Shown in pieces: positions 1 to 7,809 of a stretch of 64,000 bases of DNA. The notes beneath the pieces were generated by a model, which saw nothing but the letters and a program-made list of their open reading frames with translations, did not search any database and had not been told where the DNA came from. Source of the stretch: Caulobacter segnis (GTDB taxonomy: Bacteria > Pseudomonadota > Alphaproteobacteria > Caulobacterales > Caulobacteraceae); assembly GCF_019931575.1 (NCBI RefSeq), contig NZ_CP082923.1, forward strand, positions 3,410,001-3,474,000, written 5' to 3'. The translations under genes were made by a program, and so were the position numbers. Position 1 is the first letter of the stretch, and the number at the start of each line of letters is the position of its first letter.

Positions 1-705
1 GGCGTCGCCGCCGGCATGGACCCGAACCGCGACTACCTGGGCCGCTCGGTCTACGAGATCAAGAACCGCTACAAGGCCGAGTTCAGCTATCGCAAGAAGT
101 TCTTCGGCGACAACGAGACCCGCGTGACGCTCTTCGCCGAGCGCCAGGACGGCCGTCCGTTCGGCTTCTACATGCAGGACCGCCAGTCGGGCCGCAGCCA
201 GGTGTTCGGCGTCAACCGCACCGCCCAGATGCTGTACGTCCCGGATCTCAGCGGCAACGGCGGCGCCTCGGGCCTAGACTTCGGCCTGGTGCGCTTCGCC
301 ACGACGAACGACCTGGCGCTGTTCAAGAAGTACGTCACGCAGTTCAACCTGCCGACCGGCCTGGTCGGGAAGAACTCGAACACCAACGCCCCGGTAAACC
401 GCCTGGACGCCCAGTTCAGCCAGGAGCTGCCGACCCTGATCGACGGCCACAAGCTGAAGGTCCAGGTCGACATCCGCAATGTGCTGAACCTGATCAACCG
501 CGACTGGGGCCTGGTGTCGGAATATGGCGACATCAACACCCTGGCTCGGGTCGACTGCGCCGACGACGCGGGCAATGCGGTGGCGACGAACGTCTCCACC
601 TGCACCCGCTATCGCTACTCTAGCGTCCCGACCTCGGTGACCAAGACCCGCAATACGGGCCTGTCGCTGTGGTATATGCAGGTCTCGCTGCGCTACGAGT
701 TCTAG
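1..705 (+). CDS. TonB-dependent receptor, C-terminal part (5' end outside window)
   Basis: The frame is open from base 1, so the gene begins upstream; 234 residues are visible. They look like the last third of an outer-membrane beta-barrel: alternating aromatic/polar strands, an NVLNLINRDWG segment as seen in Oar-like or carboxypeptidase-regulatory-type TonB receptors, and the typical C-terminal strand ending LRYEF, the outer-membrane insertion signal with a terminal Phe. No plug domain is visible. A strong terminator follows directly, so it is the last gene of its unit. Receptor class is fairly secure; the substrate is unknown. Confidence 0.85.
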   Translation, partial: GVAAGMDPNRDYLGRSVYEIKNRYKAEFSYRKKFFGDNETRVTLFAERQDGRPFGFYMQDRQSGRSQVFGVNRTAQMLYVPDLSGNGGASGLDFGLVRFATTNDLALFKKYVTQFNLPTGLVGKNSNTNAPVNRLDAQFSQELPTLIDGHKLKVQVDIRNVLNLINRDWGLVSEYGDINTLARVDCADDAGNAVATNVSTCTRYRYSSVPTSVTKTRNTGLSLWYMQVSLRYEF

Positions 706-729
706 GCGTCGCGACAGCAGCGAAATCCC

Positions 730-760
730 GGCCCGCGGCGTTCGCGCCGCGGGCCTTTTT
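730..760 (+). terminator. Rho-independent terminator after the TonB receptor
   Basis: A perfect 11-bp GC-rich stem (730-740 with 745-755) with a TTCG loop is followed by five T residues (756-760). It isolates the receptor from the stress promoter that starts eight bases later. Confidence 0.9.
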
Positions 761-767
761 CGTGGCC

Positions 768-793
768 GGAACCACGCCCTCCCCCGCTCCGTT
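768..793 (+). promoter_or_regulatory. EcfG/sigma-T-type general stress promoter for topo IB-ku
   Basis: GGAAC (768-772) and CGTT (790-793) are separated by 17 bases, an exact match to the alphaproteobacterial EcfG consensus GGAAC-N16/17-CGTT. Transcription would begin near 800, which disfavours the GTG at 808 as a start and supports the ATG at 829. Function is inferred from the match and its position. Confidence 0.7.
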
Positions 794-828
794 GATCCGC
801 CGACGAAGTGGTGACGAGGGCTGTCCGG

Positions 829-1860
829 ATGCCGCGCGACACGATCGACTTTCCGCCGGTCCAGGCCGGCCTTCTCTATGTCAACGACGACGATCCCGGG
901 CTGCGCCGGGTCAGGGCGGGCGGTGGCTTCGACTACCGCGACGCGGATGGCGACCGGCTGCGTGACGCGGCCACGCTGGAGCGCATCCGCTTGCTGGCCA
1001 TTCCGCCAGCCTGGACCGACGTCTGGATCTGTCCCTCGCCGCGCGGCCACATCCAGGCGACCGGCCGCGACCAGAAGGGCCGCAAGCAATACCGCTATCA
1101 CGAGGCTTGGCGGCGCGACCGCGACGGGCTGAAGTTCGGGCGCATGATCGCCTTCGGTCGCGCGCTTCCCAAGTTGAGGGCAAGGGTCGAGAAGGACCTC
1201 GTCCGCCGGGGCCTGCCGCGCGACAAGGTCATCGCCGCCGTCGTGCGCCTGATGGAGCTGACCCTGATCCGGGTCGGCAACGAAGAGTACGCCCAGGCTA
1301 ACAAGAGTTTCGGCCTGACCACCCTACGCGACCGCCACGCCAGGCTGTCCAGCGTCGGCGGGACGTTCCAGTTCAAGGGCAAGAGCGGCAAGGTCCACAC
1401 CACCGGCTTCCGCGACCGGCGGCTGGCCCGCATCGTCAAGGCCTGCCAGGACGTGCCCGGCCAGCGGCTGTTCCAATACCTCGACGACGACGGCCAGCGG
1501 CGTTCGGTCGAGAGCGCCGACGTCAACGCCTATATCCGCGAGACCATCGGCGAGGACTTCTCGGCCAAGGACTTCCGCACCTGGGCCGGCACACTGGCCG
1601 CGGCGCGGGCCCTGTGCCTGGTCCCCAAAGCCGGCAGCGCCACCGAGGCCAGACGCAACGTCAACACCTGCGTGAAGGCGGTCGCAGGCTTGCTGGGTAA
1701 CACCGCCGCCGTCTGCCGGGGATCGTACATCCACCCGCTGGTGCTGGAGGCCTACCAGCAGGGCGTGCTGCCGCTGAAGGCCGGCCGCTCGGAACGGGCC
1801 TTCGAACTGGCCGTGATCCGGTTCCTCGAGGCCGCCCAGGCCTCGTGCGCCGAAACCTGA
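829..1860 (+). CDS. DNA topoisomerase IB (poxvirus/bacterial type)
   Basis: A 343-residue monomeric type IB topoisomerase, which relaxes supercoils through a 3'-phosphotyrosyl intermediate in cytoplasmic DNA. The N-terminal domain carries the IPPAWTDVWICP segment usual for bacterial members; the catalytic core has LTLIRVGNEEY (active Arg), FKGKSGK (active Lys), DFRTWAGT, and the nucleophile in GSYIHP (Tyr about 300). ATG 829 is chosen because GAGGG lies eight bases upstream and the predicted transcript start is near 800; an in-frame GTG at 808 would add seven residues. It is followed by ku with a 15-base gap, so the pair is probably one stress-induced unit. Its link to end joining is by context only. 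Confidence 0.93.
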   Translation: MPRDTIDFPPVQAGLLYVNDDDPGLRRVRAGGGFDYRDADGDRLRDAATLERIRLLAIPPAWTDVWICPSPRGHIQATGRDQKGRKQYRYHEAWRRDRDGLKFGRMIAFGRALPKLRARVEKDLVRRGLPRDKVIAAVVRLMELTLIRVGNEEYAQANKSFGLTTLRDRHARLSSVGGTFQFKGKSGKVHTTGFRDRRLARIVKACQDVPGQRLFQYLDDDGQRRSVESADVNAYIRETIGEDFSAKDFRTWAGTLAAARALCLVPKAGSATEARRNVNTCVKAVAGLLGNTAAVCRGSYIHPLVLEAYQQGVLPLKAGRSERAFELAVIRFLEAAQASCAET

Positions 1861-1875
1861 TCGAGGAGAAACGCC

Positions 1876-2703
1876 ATGGCCGCCGGCCGTCCCACCTGGC
1901 AGGGCCACCTGCGCCTGTCGCTCGTGACCTGCCCCGTCGCGATGTACACCGCCACCGACGCAGGTAGCGACGTGCGCTTCAACATGCTGCACAAGAAGAC
2001 GCACAACCGGATCCGTATGGTCCCGACCGATCCGGATCTCGGCCCCATCGAGCGCTCCGACATCGTCAAGGGCTACGAAGTCGAGAAGGGCGAGTACATC
2101 GTCGTCACCCAGGACGAGATCGATGGCGTCCGCCTGGAAAGCACCCGGACCATCGATATCGAACGCTTCGTGCCCGCCGCCGAGATCGACCGGCTGTACT
2201 GGGACAATCCTTATTTCCTGGTCCCCGACGGCAAGCTGGCGGCCGAGGCCTATGGCGTGATCCGCGAGGCCATGACCAAGGAGGGCCAGGTCGCCCTGGG
2301 CCGCGTGGTCATGCACCAGCGCGAGCGCCTGCTGGCGATCGAGCCGCGCGACAACGGCATGGTCGCCTGGAGCCTGCGCAGCCACGACGAGGTCCGCGCC
2401 GCAGCCGACTATTTCGACGCCATTCCCGACCAGAAGCCCGACGCGGCGATGATCCAGATCGCTCAGAAGATCATCGAGCAGAAGGAAGGCCCGTTCGATC
2501 CCGAGCAATTCACCGACCGCTACGAAGACGCCCTGCGCGCCCTGATCAAGGAGAAGCGCAAGGGCAAGGGCCGCAAGGTCGTGGCCCCGGAGCCCGAGGA
2601 CACCAACGTCGTCGACCTGATGGAGGCCTTGCGCGCCAGCCTGGGCAAGGCGCCGGCCAAGACGGCGGCGAAGAAGGCGCCAGCGCGGAAGAAGGCCAGC
2701 TGA
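1876..2703 (+). CDS. ku: Ku DNA end-binding protein (NHEJ)
   Basis: 275 residues, the usual bacterial Ku length. The core beta-barrel begins RPTWQGHLRLSLVTCPVAMY and the body includes the conserved NPYFLVPDGK and ALGRVVMHQRERL segments. The C-terminus is an extended Lys/Ala-rich tail of the kind that contacts DNA and LigD. Bacterial Ku forms a homodimeric ring on double-strand ends and recruits LigD. SD GAGGAGA lies just before the ATG. It is convergent with ligD, separated only by a hairpin-forming spacer. Co-transcription with topo IB is likely. Confidence 0.96.
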   Translation: MAAGRPTWQGHLRLSLVTCPVAMYTATDAGSDVRFNMLHKKTHNRIRMVPTDPDLGPIERSDIVKGYEVEKGEYIVVTQDEIDGVRLESTRTIDIERFVPAAEIDRLYWDNPYFLVPDGKLAAEAYGVIREAMTKEGQVALGRVVMHQRERLLAIEPRDNGMVAWSLRSHDEVRAAADYFDAIPDQKPDAAMIQIAQKIIEQKEGPFDPEQFTDRYEDALRALIKEKRKGKGRKVVAPEPEDTNVVDLMEALRASLGKAPAKTAAKKAPARKKAS

Positions 2704-2715
2704 TCCTCCCCTTCG

Positions 2716-2753
2716 TGTCATCCCGGAAGCGCGCAGCGCTATCCGGGATGACA
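2716..2753. repeat. REP-like palindrome between ku and ligD
   Basis: Arms TGTCATCCCGGA and TCCGGGATGACA enclose a second 5-bp pair (AGCGC/GCGCT) around a GCA loop, giving an approximately 17-bp hairpin with one bulged A. It lacks a T tract, sits exactly between two converging genes, and resembles short interspersed palindromes of alphaproteobacterial genomes. It may end transcription from both sides. Confidence 0.7.
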
Positions 2754-2755
2754 TC

Positions 2756-5428
2756 CTATTTGATGCTGGACCTCGCGCTCCCCAGCTTCTTGATCGCCGC
2801 CGCCAGGTCGCGCTCACCGTCCGCATAGGCGTCCCAGGCGTCGAGATCCTTCACCAGGCCCGGAACAGTCCGGATGTTGAAGCGCGCCGGATCCAGCCCC
2901 TTGCGCACCTGGGTCCAGGCCACCGGCCAGGAGACCGGCGCGCCCGGCCGGCCGCGCGGCGACAGGGGGGCCACCGCCGTGCTCATGCGGTCGTTGCGCA
3001 GGTAGTCGAGGAAGATCCGCCCGCCCCGCTCCTTCTTGGCCATGGTGATCAGGTACTGGTCGGGGCTGTCGGCGGCCATGCGGGCGCAGACCTCGCGGGC
3101 GAAGGCCTTGGCGGCGTCCCAGTCCACGCCTTTTCCCTTCTCGGAAGGTTTCAGGGGCGTCACGACATGCAGCCCCTTGCCGCCGGTGGTCTTGCAGAAC
3201 GGGACCAGGCCCAGCGCCTCCAGCCGATCGCGGATCTCCCGCGCGCCCTCGACCACGGCGTCGAACGGCACGTCGGGCGCGGGGTCCAGGTCGAAGACCA
3301 GGCGTCCCGGCGCCTCGGGTTCGCCCGGCCGGCAGTTCCAGGGATGCAGCTCGGGCGCCCCCCACTGGGCGGCGGCGACCAGACTCTCGACCGTATTGAA
3401 CACCAGGTATGGTTTGCGGTCGCCGCTGACCGTCACCTCGTCGATCAGCGCCGAGACACCCTTGCCCGAATGGCGCTGGAAGAAGGTCTCGCCGTCGATG
3501 CCGTCGGGCATGCGGATCACCGAGCAGGGCCGGCCCTTGACGTGCTCCAGCATCCAGGGCCCGACCGCCTCGAAATACTCGGCCAGGTCCAGTTTGGTCC
3601 CTGGGGTCCCGTCGCCGGCGTCGGGCCACAGCGGCTTGTCGGGGTTGGAGATGGCCACGCCCAACACCGAGGCCTTGCCGCCGGCGCGCTTGGGCCTCGC
3701 CGCCGTCGGCTGGGCCAGTTCGACGGCCTCGGCCGGCGCCGGCGTCTCGGCCTCGACCGCCTTGGCGGGCTTGTCCTCGCGCAGTCCCTTGAACGACGCC
3801 TGACGCACCGAACCGTCTCCCGTGAAGCCGGCGAACTCTATCTCGGCGACCAGCACCGGATCCACCCAGTGGATATTGGCGCCGCCGCGCGGCGCTCCCT
3901 GGCCGGCGAACGGCGAGGTCTTTCGGGCGTGGGCCTTCAGCTTCGGCAGCAGCTTGGCGACCTTGTCGCGGCCATAGCCTGTCCCGACCCGGCCGACATG
4001 GACGAGGTCGTCGTCCTTGTAGACGCCGACGATCAGCGAGCGGAACGCCTCGCCCGTCGTGGTCCAGCCGCCGATCACCACCTCGTGGCCGGCCCGGCAC
4101 TTGGCCTTGGTCCAGGTCCCCGGTTTGCCCGAGCGATACGGGGCGTCCAGCCTCTTGGAGACCACGCCCTCCAGCGACATGCGGCAGGCCGATTGCAGCA
4201 CCGCCTCGCCGCCGCTCTTGAAGTGCTCGACATAGCGGATGCGATCGCCATCTTCGGGCAGCAGCGCCTTCAGCCGGGCCTTGCGCTCGGACAGCGGCTG
4301 GCCGGTCAGGTCTTCGCCTCCGACGTGCAACAGATCGAAGGCGAAGAAGATCAGGTCGTCGGTTTTCTCCTCCGCCAGGGCCGCCTGCAGCCCCGCGAAG
4401 GTCGGCGAGCCGGCCTCGTCCAGGGCCACGACCTCGCCGTCGATCAGGGCGTCAGACAGGTCCGTGGCGTCGGCGATCAGCTGGGGGAAGCGCGCGCTCC
4501 AGTCCAGGCCGGCGCGGGTGCGCAAGGCCGCCTCGCCGCCCTCGATGCGCAGCTGCATGCGGTAGCCGTCGAACTTGATCTCGTGGACCCAGTCGCCGCC
4601 GGACGGCGGGCGGTCGACCAGCTTGCACAGCTGCGGCGGGACGAAGTCCGGCATCGCCGTCTTCTTCGTCGCCTTCGGGGCCGGCCTGGACTTCGTCTTC
4701 GCCGCCTTCGCCTCGCGGCCTTTCGGCGCGTTCGCCGCCTCGGCGGCCTTCTCGGCGCTGGCCTCGGGCGAGCCCTTGCTGTGCCAGACCGCGTCGGAGG
4801 CCGGGGCCTTTCCCGTCATGAACGGCGTCGGCGCCTTGCCCTTGCCGGCAGCGATCTGCTCCATCGTCCGTCCCGAGGCGATCGAGAAGGCGGTGTCGTC
4901 CAGGAAGTCCAGGTCGCCCTCGATGGCGAATTCGTCGCGATGCTTGATCAGCAGCCAGTTCTCGCGCTTGCCGCCGAACTTGTCGTTGTTGATCCGAACG
5001 AGGACCCAGCCGCCCTTCATCCGCTCGCCGGCGAAGACCAGCTTGATCTCGCCCTTCTTGAGGCCCTTCGCGAGATCGAAGCCCGGCTCGGGAGCCCACC
5101 AGCCGCGATCCCACAGCATCACCGTGCCGCCGCCGTACTGGCCCGCCGGGATCGTGCCCTCGAAGTCGCCATAGGCCAGCGGGTGGTCCTCGACATGGAC
5201 GGCCAGGCGCTTGTCGTGGGGATCGCGCGACGGGCCACGCGTCACCGCCCATGAGAGGAACACGCCGTCGTGCTCCAGCCGCAGGTCGTAATGCAGCCGG
5301 GTGGCGTCGTGCTTCTGGATGATGAAACGCGCCCGCTCGGACGCGGCCACCTCGACCTCGCCCGACGGCTCGGCCGTTTTCTCGAAGTCGCGCTTGGCCG
5401 CATAGGCCGCGAGCTTGCGCGCCGCCAT
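2756..5428 (-). CDS. ligD: Multifunctional ATP-dependent DNA ligase LigD
   Basis: 890 residues with all three LigD modules. The 3'-phosphoesterase is at about 32-185 ([19 protein letters not shown], His/Asp/Arg active residues). An Ala/Lys-rich linker is followed by the ATP ligase, with nucleophile Lys285 in [10 protein letters not shown], at about 265-560. The primase/polymerase domain is at about 590-885 ([16 protein letters not shown] with catalytic Asp pair, [10 protein letters not shown]). It trims, fills and seals Ku-bound double-strand breaks. The domain order PE-Lig-Pol is common in proteobacteria, unlike Pol-PE-Lig in mycobacteria. It starts five bases after the stop of the upstream acidic gene. 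Confidence 0.97.
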   Translation of the reverse strand: MAARKLAAYAAKRDFEKTAEPSGEVEVAASERARFIIQKHDATRLHYDLRLEHDGVFLSWAVTRGPSRDPHDKRLAVHVEDHPLAYGDFEGTIPAGQYGGGTVMLWDRGWWAPEPGFDLAKGLKKGEIKLVFAGERMKGGWVLVRINNDKFGGKRENWLLIKHRDEFAIEGDLDFLDDTAFSIASGRTMEQIAAGKGKAPTPFMTGKAPASDAVWHSKGSPEASAEKAAEAANAPKGREAKAAKTKSRPAPKATKKTAMPDFVPPQLCKLVDRPPSGGDWVHEIKFDGYRMQLRIEGGEAALRTRAGLDWSARFPQLIADATDLSDALIDGEVVALDEAGSPTFAGLQAALAEEKTDDLIFFAFDLLHVGGEDLTGQPLSERKARLKALLPEDGDRIRYVEHFKSGGEAVLQSACRMSLEGVVSKRLDAPYRSGKPGTWTKAKCRAGHEVVIGGWTTTGEAFRSLIVGVYKDDDLVHVGRVGTGYGRDKVAKLLPKLKAHARKTSPFAGQGAPRGGANIHWVDPVLVAEIEFAGFTGDGSVRQASFKGLREDKPAKAVEAETPAPAEAVELAQPTAARPKRAGGKASVLGVAISNPDKPLWPDAGDGTPGTKLDLAEYFEAVGPWMLEHVKGRPCSVIRMPDGIDGETFFQRHSGKGVSALIDEVTVSGDRKPYLVFNTVESLVAAAQWGAPELHPWNCRPGEPEAPGRLVFDLDPAPDVPFDAVVEGAREIRDRLEALGLVPFCKTTGGKGLHVVTPLKPSEKGKGVDWDAAKAFAREVCARMAADSPDQYLITMAKKERGGRIFLDYLRNDRMSTAVAPLSPRGRPGAPVSWPVAWTQVRKGLDPARFNIRTVPGLVKDLDAWDAYADGERDLAAAIKKLGSARSSIK

Positions 5429-5433
5429 GGCCG

Positions 5434-5691
5434 CTATTCGCCGTCGAAGACTTCGGGACGGTCTTCGTCCGGATCGCCGTCCTCGTCCTGTTCCAGGGCG
5501 ATGATCTCGTCGTCGTCCAGCTCCTCGGCGATCAGGGCGTCGTCATCGTCCTCATCGCCCTCGGCCTGGGTGACGTCCAGCACGTCGGGCAGCTCCTCGA
5601 AGGTTCGGAACTCGCCGTCCTTGCCGATGACGTCGTCGTCCATCGCCTCGGCGCCGTCCTGCTCGTCCCATCCGGTGTCGATATCGGTCAT
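5434..5691 (-). CDS. Small highly acidic protein upstream of ligD
   Basis: An 85-residue protein starting [13 protein letters not shown], chosen because AGGAGA lies directly upstream of this ATG; a longer in-frame version back to 5958 has no such support. Nearly half its residues are Asp or Glu, with runs such as EGDEDDDD and [13 protein letters not shown] do not recognise a family. There is no signal peptide or membrane segment, and it is probably largely disordered. Only five bases separate its stop from the ligD start, so the two are translationally adjacent. Such a DNA-mimic-like composition could suit a partner or regulator of LigD, but that is inference. Confidence 0.75.
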   Translation of the reverse strand: MTDIDTGWDEQDGAEAMDDDVIGKDGEFRTFEELPDVLDVTQAEGDEDDDDALIAEELDDDEIIALEQDEDGDPDEDRPEVFDGE

Positions 5692-5721
5692 GAAGGGTCT
5701 CCTCGCGGGGTTCGCAGGAGG

Positions 5722-5746
5722 AATGACTGGGCGCGGGGGGCGTTCC
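5722..5746 (-). promoter_or_regulatory. Possible EcfG/sigma-T promoter for the acidic protein-ligD unit
   Basis: On the minus strand GGAAC (5746-5742) is followed after 16 bases by CATT (5725-5722), one mismatch from CGTT. It lies about 30 bases upstream of the acidic protein ATG. The -35 match is complete and the -10 imperfect, so this is suggestive only. Confidence 0.45.
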
Positions 5747-6174
5747 GGAAATCCTCCCCCAAGCACCACGATGGTCGCTGGCCACGCGCCCTTTCCTCGC
5801 GACCAGGTGTCTTGAGGATAAACGAGGTTTGGCGCGGGGACGGAAGGCGCTGAACGCTCGCGCCTTACATCGTCCCTTTCTCTTTGAGAAAAGGGTTTAA
5901 CGCTCGTGCTCCGATGAGCGTTGGAGCGTCTCGCAACGCGATTCCCACTCAGAATCACCCATCCCGCGAGTCGCCCGATAGTCCACCTTCGAGACCATCA
6001 TTAACGCTTTTGCCCCGAACTTGGCCGTTCCGGAGACGACGATTTCGAAAAAATCCCCGCCCCACGGGCGTTTTGCCCCCATGAATCGGCTTTTTAACCT
6101 TCCCTAACGGGTGACAAACGCGAACGGCCTCGGCAGGCTCGCAATTCCCTGATTCACAGGACATGAGCTAAGAG
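5747..6174. other. Gene-free spacer between the ligD unit and HU
   Basis: No convincing coding frame or RNA gene is visible. A weak inverted repeat (CCCTTTCTC / GAGAAAAGGG, around 5874-5896) is present. The right half must hold the HU promoter, but I cannot identify it confidently; the only nearby signal is a purine-rich AAGAG just before the HU start. Confidence 0.5.
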
Positions 6175-6456
6175 ATGACGAACGTTTCCGATCTGGTCGA
6201 CGCCGCTGTCGCCGCTGACGACAAGCTGACCAAGACCCAAGCCAAGGCCATCATCGACGGCGTCTTCAAGTCGATCTCCGACGCCGCCGTGAAGGGCGAA
6301 GAAGTCTCGATCCCGGGCTTCGGCAAGTTCAAGGTCCAGGCCAAGCCGGCCCGCACCGGCCGCAACCCGGCCACGGGCGCGACCATCGAAATCGCCGCCA
6401 GCAAGAAGGTCGCCTTCACGCCGGCCAAGCAACTGAAGGACGCCGTCAACGGCTAA
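6175..6456 (+). CDS. HU family DNA-binding protein
   Basis: 93 residues, standard HU length. An alpha-helical dimerisation region (NVSDLVDAAVAADDKLTK) is followed by VSIPGFGKFKV, the beta arms with RTGRNPATGATIEI (intercalating Pro in the RNPATG tip), and a C-terminal helix AFTPAKQLKDAV. It is a nucleoid architectural protein that bends DNA as a dimer. It stands alone, followed by two GC-rich hairpins. Which of the cell's HU/IHF paralogues this is cannot be decided from this window, though RNPATG and the length favour HU over IHF. Confidence 0.95.
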   Translation: MTNVSDLVDAAVAADDKLTKTQAKAIIDGVFKSISDAAVKGEEVSIPGFGKFKVQAKPARTGRNPATGATIEIAASKKVAFTPAKQLKDAVNG

Positions 6457-6467
6457 TCCCTCAGCGC

Positions 6468-6496
6468 GGGAGCGGACGCCGCAAGTGTCCGCTCCC
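6468..6496 (+). terminator. Hairpin after the HU gene
   Basis: A 10-bp perfect stem (6468-6477 with 6487-6496) with a 9-base loop begins 12 bases after the HU stop. It has no T tract, so it may be a weak or Rho-assisted end, or an mRNA-stabilising structure. Confidence 0.5.
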
Positions 6497-6506
6497 CGAC
6501 GCTTCC

Positions 6507-6550
6507 CTTCACGCGCGACAATCCGCTCCATGCGCTTGTCGCGCGTGAAG
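6507..6550. repeat. 15-bp perfect inverted repeat next to the LexA box
   Basis: CTTCACGCGCGACAA (6507-6521) and its exact complement (6536-6550) flank a 14-base loop. It lies between the HU hairpin and the LexA box. It could be a second terminator insulating the SOS unit or a binding site. Confidence 0.6.
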
Positions 6551-6558
6551 ACTTTCAA

Positions 6559-6573
6559 GAACAAATCAAGAAC
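6559..6573. promoter_or_regulatory. LexA (SOS) box
   Basis: GAAC-N7-GAAC, the reverse complement of the alphaproteobacterial LexA operator GTTC-N7-GTTC, is present without mismatch seven bases before the radical SAM start codon. Its position and the repair-related genes behind it make a real SOS operator likely. Confidence 0.8.
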
Positions 6574-6579
6574 GATAGC

Positions 6580-7809
6580 ATGCCTCGCATGGCCGTTCTC
6601 GATCTCAGGCGCAAGCTCGCCATCCTCGCCGACGCCGCCAAGTACGATGCGTCCTGCGCCTCCTCGGGGGCCGAGAAGCGGACCTCCGTCGGCGGCCAGG
6701 GCGTGGGCTCGACCGAGGGCATGGGCATCTGCCACGCCTACGCCCCCGACGGTCGCTGCATCAGCCTGCTGAAGATCCTGCTGACCAACTTCTGCATCTA
6801 CGACTGCGCCTACTGCATCAACCGCGTGTCCTCGAACACGCCCCGGGCGCGGTTCACGGTCAAGGAGGTCGTCGACCTCACCCTGAACTTCTACAAGCGC
6901 AACTATATCGAGGGCCTGTTCCTGTCCTCCGGCGTCATCCGCACCGGCGACTACACGATGGAGGAAATGGTCCGGGTGGCGAAGTCGCTGCGGCTGGACC
7001 ACGACTTCCGGGGCTATATCCACTTGAAGCTGATCCCCGAGGCCTCCCCTGAACTGGCGGCGCAGGCCGGGCTCTACGCCGACCGGGTGTCGATCAATAT
7101 CGAGCTGCCGCGCGACGACAGCCTGGCGGCCCTGGCCCCGGAAAAGAGCCCGACCGACATCAAGCGCGCCATGGGCCGCATGCGCCTGGCCATCGACGAC
7201 CACGCCGAGCCAGCGCGGAAGACCGGCAAGCGATCCTTCGCCCGCAGCCAGTCGACCCAGCTGATCGTCGGCGCCGACGAAGCCCGCGACGGCGACATCC
7301 TGGCCCGCAGCGCCAACCTCTACGGCGCCTACCGCCTGAGGCGGGTCTACTATTCAGCGTTCAGTCCGATCCCCGACGCCAGCCATCGCCTGCCGCTGGC
7401 CCGACCGCCGCTGCTGCGCGAGCACCGCCTGTACCAAGCCGACTGGCTGATGCGGTTCTACGGTTTCGAGCGCCCCGAGATCGTCGCCGAGGGCGAGGAC
7501 CTGGATCTCACCGTCGATCCCAAGACCGGCTGGGCGCTGAAGAACCGGGCGCGGTTCCCGGTCGATGTCCAGACCGCCGACCGCGAGACGCTGCTGCGCG
7601 TGCCCGGCCTGGGCGCCAAGGCCGTGGAACGTATCCTGGCGGCCCGGAGGGTGGCCCGCCTGACCCTTGCCGACCTAAAGCGCGTTGGGGCCGTCCTGAA
7701 GCGGGCCAAGGCCTTCGTGGTCACCGCCGACTGGACGCCGGGGGCCCTGACCGACCGCGACAGCCTGAAGGCGGCCCTGGTCCAGCCCCAGCAGTTGAGC
7801 CTGTTCTGA
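6580..7809 (+). CDS. Putative DNA modification/repair radical SAM protein (UdgX-linked)
   Basis: 409 residues. The radical SAM cluster motif is CIYDCAYC (Cys72, 76, 79), followed by a SAM-binding barrel (FLSSGVIRTGDYTMEEM). The C-terminal third has a helix-hairpin-helix-like DNA-binding segment (LLRVPGLGAKAVERIL). This matches the family always found beside the UDG-like gene, called putative DNA modification/repair radical SAM protein; its reaction is unknown. The start at 6580 is uncertain, since an ATG at 6589 is equally possible and neither has a clear SD. Its TGA overlaps the next ATG (TGATG), so translation is coupled. Confidence 0.9.
   Translation: MPRMAVLDLRRKLAILADAAKYDASCASSGAEKRTSVGGQGVGSTEGMGICHAYAPDGRCISLLKILLTNFCIYDCAYCINRVSSNTPRARFTVKEVVDLTLNFYKRNYIEGLFLSSGVIRTGDYTMEEMVRVAKSLRLDHDFRGYIHLKLIPEASPELAAQAGLYADRVSINIELPRDDSLAALAPEKSPTDIKRAMGRMRLAIDDHAEPARKTGKRSFARSQSTQLIVGADEARDGDILARSANLYGAYRLRRVYYSAFSPIPDASHRLPLARPPLLREHRLYQADWLMRFYGFERPEIVAEGEDLDLTVDPKTGWALKNRARFPVDVQTADRETLLRVPGLGAKAVERILAARRVARLTLADLKRVGAVLKRAKAFVVTADWTPGALTDRDSLKAALVQPQQLSLF

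Noticed and set aside
808..828. GTG at 808 as the start of topoisomerase IB
   Set aside because: The predicted transcript begins near 800, leaving no room for a ribosome binding site, while ATG 829 has GAGGG at proper spacing.
3167..5254. A 695-codon open frame on the plus strand opposite ligD
   Set aside because: It is antisense to a textbook LigD with all catalytic motifs; its composition (Arg, Gly, Leu, Gln repeats, no domain) is that of a high-GC shadow frame.
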